Source: Bolinopsis microptera (taxonomy: Eukaryota; Ctenophora; Tentaculata; Lobata; Bolinopsidae). Taken from it: DNA of 64,000 nucleotides. Under the pieces are notes generated by a model, which worked only from the letters and a program-made list of their open reading frames with translations, was not told where the DNA came from and did not search any database. Position 1 is the first letter of the stretch, and every line of letters begins with the position of its first letter. This document shows, one piece after another, positions 58,936 through 64,000 of the stretch. Location: contig NC_087072.1 in the NCBI RefSeq assembly GCF_026151205.1, forward strand, positions 20,922,103 to 20,986,102. Direction: 5' to 3'. A program made the position numbers and the translations under genes.

Positions 58936-61394
58936 CTCTTGATAATCTTAGAGAATTCTAAAATGCAGTGATATTTGTACAAGTTTTGAGCCGTTAGAAT
59001 TTTTAGTCTATTAAAAATGGGTTTTGTATGCTCCTTTTCAAAGTGTTTATGGTCTAATTTTTGCATACCATACGGTCTAGTACGTGCACATGTTGATTGT
59101 TTATCTAAATATGAGTCGAGATCACCAAAAAGGATCCTTACACAGTGCTTCTGTGTGATAAAAATACTGTCATTTGATCGTTCTTTAAGGACAACGCCCC
59201 AAACACTTATACCATAACTGAGATGTGATTCAAAGAGAGCATTATATATTTTCAAATATAGTTCACCAGGTATCGAGTGTCGAATTCTACAGATTGCACC
59301 AGTCATGGACCGAAGTTTTTTACGAATGTAGTGCATATGGGCAGCCCAGTTTAACTTACTATCTATAACAATACCTAGGAATTTGGTATCCTTGACTTTA
59401 GTAATAACCTTACCATCGATGAATATTGACCTAGACTCATCTAGCAGGTTAGCAAATGGTCTGGTCCTTGCACAGGTCTCATCATATTCAGAGGCAGGTT
59501 TAAAATGGATGTAGCAACATTTAGACATATTGATATGGAGTAGATTACATTTCATGTAAATCGACACATGTTTAAGAACTAAGTTTGCTTTTTTGTATGT
59601 TGCTTCTCTAGATGGTCCTGATATAAAGATATTAGTGTCATCAGCATAAAGTACAAATTTCACCTCACTGTCTGAAAAACAGTTCACTATATCGTTCATA
59701 TACAGTAGAAAGAGTAATGGCCCTAGAATTGACCCCTGTGGTACCCCAAATTTCACATCCATTGTTTCTGATGGTACATCGTTATACATAACATACTGCT
59801 TTCTGTTAGTCAAATAGCTTTTAAGTAGGGTAAGTGCTGTGCCCCTAATACCATAGGAGTTTAACTTGCTTAGAAGAATGTTGTGGTCAAGGGTGTCGAA
59901 GGCTTTGCTTAAGTCAATGAATATTCCTAAGACATGTTTATTGCCAGCTAGAGTCTTTGTAACGGAGTCTATAGATTTGTGTAGAGCATGAGTGGTGGAA
60001 TGACCTTTTCTAAATCCAAACTGTGAGTCTGTCAATACACCTTTAGATGTGAAGAAATTATAGAGCCGTTTGTAAATGATCTTTTCGAAAATTTTTCCAA
60101 ATAAAGGTAATATTGATACAGGCCGATAGTTTTCAATACATTCCTTACTGTCTTTCTTGTAAATAGGAATAACTTTACCAGTTTTAAAAATACTCGGGAA
60201 TGTACCACTGTGTATACATTTGTTGTAAAGCCTGGCCAAGGTACCAGATATGAGCTTTGATGATTTCTTTACAACAATTATTGGTATGTCACTCGCCTTG
60301 CCATTTTGAAAATCTTTGATGACCTCGATTATCTCGTCTTCATTAGTCTCTTCCAGATAAATGGAGTCAGATACTGAGTTTGACATGAACTGAGCAAATG
60401 ATTCTATTGGTTCCAGAGAAATACTATTGTTCGTCAGTGCATTTTTATTGAGATTACTTGCAAGAGATGTAAAATATTCACAAAATTTGTTAGCAATTAT
60501 TCGTCTGCAGGTAACTCTCTGACCGTTTATGACAAAATCGTCCTTACATCGAGACATAGTTTTACCACGGAGTTCATTAATAACTTCCCATGTCTTTTTC
60601 GAGTTCATGCTGTACTTTTCGAATTTTCTAGTGTAGCACATAGCCTTTGCCATATTTATTGAGCTTTTGAGAAACTTGTCGAATTCCTTGTAGCAAATGT
60701 GCTTATTCGGATCCCCGTCAGGTAATTTTAATGTACAAGTCTTTTTCCATTCGAAATACAATCTAGCTTTCTTCTCGATGGAATTGATTAGGCCCTGGGT
60801 AATCCAAGGGTTGGTTATGCTATTACGTTTAGTAGTTCTTGGAGTTAGAAGTTTGCAAGACAAGTCTATTTTTTCTTGAAATAGCTGCATAAAAGAGTCA
60901 AATGTGTCACAACTGTAGTGGAACCTATCTAAATCGTTTTCTATTTCAAGACATAGCTTCTCTAGGTTAGCATTACTATAGTCGTACTGTATAGTAATTT
61001 TGTCTGGTGAATCAGATAGTGACACAGAGTCGGGGGAAAGCTTAACAAAGGTGAATATAGGGTGGTGATGGGAGATCTTGTCAGATATGACACCAGAGAT
61101 AAGGGATTGGTCTAATACATTGGTGTGGATATTGTCAATACAAGTCCTGGAACAACCAGGCATATGGTGAGTTGGCACTGATATAGTTGGTATAAAACCA
61201 TTGTTAAATATTATTTCTTGGAATTTGTCCTCTGATGAAGATGGGTGGTTTAAAATGTTAACATTGAAATCCCCAAGGATATATACCTTCTTGCCATTCA
61301 GTTTAGAGAGAATACGTTCATATGCTTCGTTAAACAGTTCAAGTGATGCGTTTGGGGGACGGTAGATAACCCCTACAACGGTTGGGTCTTTCAT
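58908..61394 (-). CDS. LINE ORF2: APE endonuclease (rest) and reverse transcriptase
   Basis: 828 codons open. Residues 8-15 GVIYRPPN, 41-44 GDFN, then SRTCIDNI and SHHHPIF are the endonuclease motifs that supply catalytic Asp, Asn and His. RT part: VIPIYKKDSKECIENYRPVS; FGFRKGHSTTHAL; motif A FIDLSKAFDTLDHN (about 490-500); motif B GVPQGSILGPLLFLLYMNDI (about 548); motif C VLYADDTNIF with YADD near 583-586; TKFLGIVIDSKLNW; ESHLSYGISVWG; KHCVRILFGDLDSYL. All RT catalytic residues are present. The N-terminal part lies in another frame at 61,478-62,074, so the first Met here is not the real start. The protein would nick DNA and prime reverse transcription of its RNA at the target. L2/CR1-type clade, inferred. 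Confidence 0.93.
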   Translation of the reverse strand: MKDPTVVGVIYRPPNASLELFNEAYERILSKLNGKKVYILGDFNVNILNHPSSSEDKFQEIIFNNGFIPTISVPTHHMPGCSRTCIDNIHTNVLDQSLISGVISDKISHHHPIFTFVKLSPDSVSLSDSPDKITIQYDYSNANLEKLCLEIENDLDRFHYSCDTFDSFMQLFQEKIDLSCKLLTPRTTKRNSITNPWITQGLINSIEKKARLYFEWKKTCTLKLPDGDPNKHICYKEFDKFLKSSINMAKAMCYTRKFEKYSMNSKKTWEVINELRGKTMSRCKDDFVINGQRVTCRRIIANKFCEYFTSLASNLNKNALTNNSISLEPIESFAQFMSNSVSDSIYLEETNEDEIIEVIKDFQNGKASDIPIIVVKKSSKLISGTLARLYNKCIHSGTFPSIFKTGKVIPIYKKDSKECIENYRPVSILPLFGKIFEKIIYKRLYNFFTSKGVLTDSQFGFRKGHSTTHALHKSIDSVTKTLAGNKHVLGIFIDLSKAFDTLDHNILLSKLNSYGIRGTALTLLKSYLTNRKQYVMYNDVPSETMDVKFGVPQGSILGPLLFLLYMNDIVNCFSDSEVKFVLYADDTNIFISGPSREATYKKANLVLKHVSIYMKCNLLHINMSKCCYIHFKPASEYDETCARTRPFANLLDESRSIFIDGKVITKVKDTKFLGIVIDSKLNWAAHMHYIRKKLRSMTGAICRIRHSIPGELYLKIYNALFESHLSYGISVWGVVLKERSNDSIFITQKHCVRILFGDLDSYLDKQSTCARTRPYGMQKLDHKHFEKEHTKPIFNRLKILTAQNLYKYHCILEFSKIIKSIRALPRRL

Positions 61395-61510
61395 ACTGGT
61401 GATAGATACAAACAGTGATTCTATGTGCTCATTACAGAGAGATAACCCAGTAATCTTATTAAAGTTTAGAGAGTTGTTCAGGTAAAGACAAACTCCTGAT
61501 CCTTAGCCTT
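61395..61510 (-). other. Frame break between the two parts of LINE ORF2
   Basis: In the frame of the downstream ORF the text GSGVCLYLNNSLNFNKITGL and SLCNEHIESLFVSITS reads straight into MKDPTVVGV. The upstream frame ends KAKDQEFVFT and a stop at 61,478. A one-base indel near AAGGCTAAGGATCAGGAG (about 61,500) therefore separates the parts. It may be a mutation or a base-call error; a programmed shift is unlikely inside the endonuclease domain. Confidence 0.75.
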
Positions 61511-62074
61511 GAACTGGTTTTTGTCTTGACAGAAATAACGGGATTGGTAACACGAGGAGTATCCACTAAGCTGACATAGTGTTCCATTGTCAGCATCAGT
61601 GTTTGTTTCTGCAAGACCAATAACAGAAAACTTGTGGTTTATACTAGACTGCTCAACTGCAAAGTTGTCAAAGTTTGTTGCATTCCCATCAATGTTGAAG
61701 AATAAGGTGGACATATATTCGACTGAATTTCCAGGCAGGGTGGTGGCATTCAACTCTGTTATGGAGAATGTTTTGCAGTTTTCAAGAATTTTTGAGCTGT
61801 TGTAGATAGATTCAATATAATTAACTGGCTCATCATCAATAAGGCCGTTGTTAGCAAAGTGGGGAGCTTGGTAGAAAGGGTTGTATCGAATAATATCGTT
61901 GGCTTCAATACAGACTTTGCAGTATATTTCATCTCGAAATTTGACTATGTTGTCATTAGTTTTGCATTTTTTGTGCATTATTTTGTCACACATCTGACAA
62001 ATTATGAAAGGGTGTCCAGCTCGTACAGGTTTATTGCAGCAGCAGCAAATTTCGCATATCAATTTAACTATCAT
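61478..62074 (-). CDS. LINE ORF2 N-terminus: PHD finger and start of APE endonuclease
   Basis: ATG at 62,074 overlaps the ORF1 stop (ATGA). Residues 7-55 fit a PHD-type zinc finger: C7, C10, then C26-x2-C29-x4-H34-x2-C37 and C52-x2-C55. From about residue 125 the endonuclease begins: LFFNIDGNATNFDNFA supplies the catalytic Asn, and VIGLAETNTD supplies the catalytic Glu. PHD fingers bind histone tails or other proteins and have been described in ORF1 of CR1-like LINEs; here the finger heads ORF2 and could guide integration to chromatin. The frame is cut by the indel near 61,500. Confidence 0.85.
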   Translation of the reverse strand: MIVKLICEICCCCNKPVRAGHPFIICQMCDKIMHKKCKTNDNIVKFRDEIYCKVCIEANDIIRYNPFYQAPHFANNGLIDDEPVNYIESIYNSSKILENCKTFSITELNATTLPGNSVEYMSTLFFNIDGNATNFDNFAVEQSSINHKFSVIGLAETNTDADNGTLCQLSGYSSCYQSRYFCQDKNQFKAKDQEFVFT

Positions 62075-64000
62075 GACTGAAATATAGATCTACGTGGTCG
62101 TGGGGAAAATCTGCCTTTAGCTTTGGCATTAACAACATCAATGAATGATCTCCCGTCAACAGGGCTACCAAATATCTTATGAGCAATAGCCCGGGAGAGT
62201 TTGAATATACCGTTTGATCCAAGGTGAATTGGGTCATCCGGCTTCTTATATCTACAAAACTGCTGATTCAGCAGACCATCTTCGTCAACAAAGCTATTAA
62301 AATCTAATGTACCTATTCTAGGATTGGTATCACAGTATCCAAATAAAAACCTGTTAAACTCCATAGCCCTTTCGTTCAGCAAGGAGGACCTAGTTGGCAG
62401 TATAGGTGAAACAATTATTTTAGCGTAAGGGCACAATTCACTTATAGTCTTGAGCTTTTTGTTCAGCTCATTTGCCCAATATTTAACATTCCCCCCATCA
62501 TTCTTGATGTTGTTTACTCCACAATGAACTATAATGTTTTTATAACCTACACAAAGGGTAGGATCTAGCTTATCTATGGTGAAGCATTCTATTCTTCTTC
62601 CAGGCAAGCGGTGTCCAAATGTTCCTTTTCCAGACCCAAATCTGAGGTACCGGGTATTGGAATCACCAATTATCAGTGTCGCATTGGTGCTACTGCTTAT
62701 ATATCGGAAGGTGATACTATATCGTAGGTGTCTCTTTTCCGTGCTTTTATCAATTCTGTGGTCCCAGTGAAACTGAGACTGTTTGCTCATAACATAGAGA
62801 CTGCATCCCTCTACTGTCTCTACAATCTCCCCTTCAAGATCACTTTTTTTTGTGAACTTGACAGAGCATTCTCCTCCTAAGGATACTGTAAAGATGGAAC
62901 TATCATGGACCAGTGACTGTTCGTTATCAGAATGCTTAGGAAGGAAGCTGTTCTCGTCGGTGTATCTGTTTATAAGGCACTGGTTAGTCACTGATCCTGG
63001 ATGCTGATCTTTTATTTTAGAGGCTAGCTCAGCAAGAACCTCAGGGAGTTCTGTTGATTTGGGCTTTGCAGCTTTAGCCCCAGGGTAATCGTACGGTTCG
63101 CCAAAGCTCAGAACGTCATGACCATTCTCTGAGTTGCCATCAAAGGCTTCCTTCTGTTGATTAAGGAAAACCAGCAGCTTAGTGTTTAAGTCTGTGTCTA
63201 TGAAGTCCGGGACATACGACACAATGTGCTTGGACTTGGAGTCCTCTGCACTTGCATGCTTCTGCGCATCCAGAAGGAGCTGTTCATTGACTGTCTCAGA
63301 TGCTGCTGGTGACCCTATGTTAAAAGGTGGCATGGGAAGGTCAGGAGTGGACACATTTGATGATCTACTGTTTTTAAAACAGTTGATGTCTAGTTTTAGT
63401 TCAGCGAGCTTTGTGTTGATTGAGTCAAGAGTCCTAAGATGGCTATCGTTGTCTTTCAAGTTTTTAATGGACGTCTGGATGGCTTCTAAGGACTTGTGAA
63501 TGGAGCTTTCGTCTGAAGTAGTATGACCCATTATAATGCTGGAGGGAGCTGACAAGTAGGAAGGGGACTTAGCATCGTCACATTTCTTGCCACTCACTAC
63601 AGCACAAACATTTTCAGCAAGCCCAAGCAAGGATAGGAGACCCTCTGCTAGAGTAATTTTTTTAAGAGAAGAACAACCCTTAACCATGGATGGTGTAATG
63701 ATTGCAAATTTGTTGATATCAATTTTGAGAATACTACAAATGTTTAGCTTGATTATGTCTATCTCTGAGCGTAGGCTCTGCGAATGGGTCAACAGAAAGT
63801 TGTCGAGGGGGGCAGACCCATTTGAGAAGAAACTCAGAAGGCTACTACAATTTTTATGTTCTTCTGATTCATGGTATTCTGAAAGAATTATTTTTTCAAC
63901 GTCCTTCAGTACTTCGTCAATATCCCCAATGACGGTAGGAGTGTTGGATGTAGTCTGGTCCGGAACCGTGGTAGAAGAAGTCTGGTCCGGAACAGGTTGA
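62071..64000 (-). CDS. LINE ORF1: AlkB-like dioxygenase fused to SGNH/GDSL esterase (5' end outside window)
   Basis: Open to the window edge (643 codons visible), so the start lies beyond 64,000; the ORF is not limited to the part after 63,792. N-terminal part: PVPDQT...TVPDQTT repeat, low-complexity Ser/Thr, and a likely coiled coil (EAIQTSIKNLKDNDSHLRTL). Middle: AlkB-like 2OG-Fe(II) oxygenase motifs, NRYTDENSFLPKHSDNE (H-x-D near 62,935), SIFTVSLGGECSVKF, then QFHWDHRID (His, about 62,765) and RHLRYSITFR (Arg pair). C-terminal: SGNH block I IIGDSNTRYLRFG, block III HCGVNNIKND, block V DDPIHLGSNG. The dioxygenase would remove alkyl groups from nucleic acid; SGNH esterases occur in CR1-like ORF1 proteins. 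Both active sites look complete. Confidence 0.9.
   Translation of the reverse strand, partial: QPVPDQTSSTTVPDQTTSNTPTVIGDIDEVLKDVEKIILSEYHESEEHKNCSSLLSFFSNGSAPLDNFLLTHSQSLRSEIDIIKLNICSILKIDINKFAIITPSMVKGCSSLKKITLAEGLLSLLGLAENVCAVVSGKKCDDAKSPSYLSAPSSIIMGHTTSDESSIHKSLEAIQTSIKNLKDNDSHLRTLDSINTKLAELKLDINCFKNSRSSNVSTPDLPMPPFNIGSPAASETVNEQLLLDAQKHASAEDSKSKHIVSYVPDFIDTDLNTKLLVFLNQQKEAFDGNSENGHDVLSFGEPYDYPGAKAAKPKSTELPEVLAELASKIKDQHPGSVTNQCLINRYTDENSFLPKHSDNEQSLVHDSSIFTVSLGGECSVKFTKKSDLEGEIVETVEGCSLYVMSKQSQFHWDHRIDKSTEKRHLRYSITFRYISSSTNATLIIGDSNTRYLRFGSGKGTFGHRLPGRRIECFTIDKLDPTLCVGYKNIIVHCGVNNIKNDGGNVKYWANELNKKLKTISELCPYAKIIVSPILPTRSSLLNERAMEFNRFLFGYCDTNPRIGTLDFNSFVDEDGLLNQQFCRYKKPDDPIHLGSNGIFKLSRAIAHKIFGSPVDGRSFIDVVNAKAKGRFSPRPRRSIFQS

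Noticed and set aside
1-64000. tRNA, rRNA and CRISPR arrays
   Set aside because: No cloverleaf with a convincing T-loop and no rRNA text was recognised, and the tandem arrays have no spacer pattern.

Overview
The window looks like nuclear DNA of an AT-rich, transposon-dense animal genome. It has non-LTR (LINE) retrotransposons of the L2/CR1 type, hAT-like MITEs with 8-bp target duplications, splice-bounded exons, degenerate TTAGGG tracts and an intronless rhodopsin-like GPCR. Nothing prokaryotic is visible. The kinds of retroelement make a marine invertebrate, perhaps a cnidarian, the best guess; that is inference and the species cannot be named.

Region 1 (1-43,405) is a head-to-tail tandem array of a unit of about 13.2 kb: three full copies (1-13,357; 13,358-26,549; 26,550-39,753) and a partial fourth (39,754-43,405). 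The copies differ mainly by scattered 1-2 base indels in different places, which looks like uncorrected long-read error, so every gene in the array is frameshifted as read. Comparing copies recovers, in unit order: a class A GPCR (+), a putative spliced gene end (-), an unknown small protein (+), a reverse transcriptase with an unusual C-terminal region (-), a LINE 3' fragment (+), and a 2.7-kb non-coding part rich in CG-rich hairpins.

Region 2 (43,405-47,830) begins where both the array and the noise stop. It holds a terminal-inverted-repeat structure enclosing a LINE 3' fragment, a second LINE 3' fragment of a different lineage, two copies of a short structured repeat that also lies in each tandem unit, and interstitial telomere-like tracts.

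Region 3 (47,834-57,589) is a large inverted duplication. The left arm (47,834-51,337) and right arm (55,039-57,589) flank a 3.7-kb spacer. Each arm carries the same two splice-bounded exons and the same hAT-like MITE. The arms differ by discrete events: a truncated LINE and a 0.54-kb block only on the left, and a 701-bp MITE carrying a 42-bp tandem repeat only on the right. The spacer has a purine/pyrimidine minisatellite, a C19 run and a third MITE copy close to the inner breakpoint.

Region 4 (58,000-64,000, minus strand) is a nearly complete LINE, cut by the window edge. ORF1 joins an AlkB-like 2OG-Fe(II) dioxygenase domain to an SGNH/GDSL-type esterase domain. ORF2 starts at an ATGA overlap and encodes a PHD finger, an APE-type endonuclease and a reverse transcriptase, with one frame break in the endonuclease and a disrupted 3' end. 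This LINE is the most notable protein-coding feature of the window.
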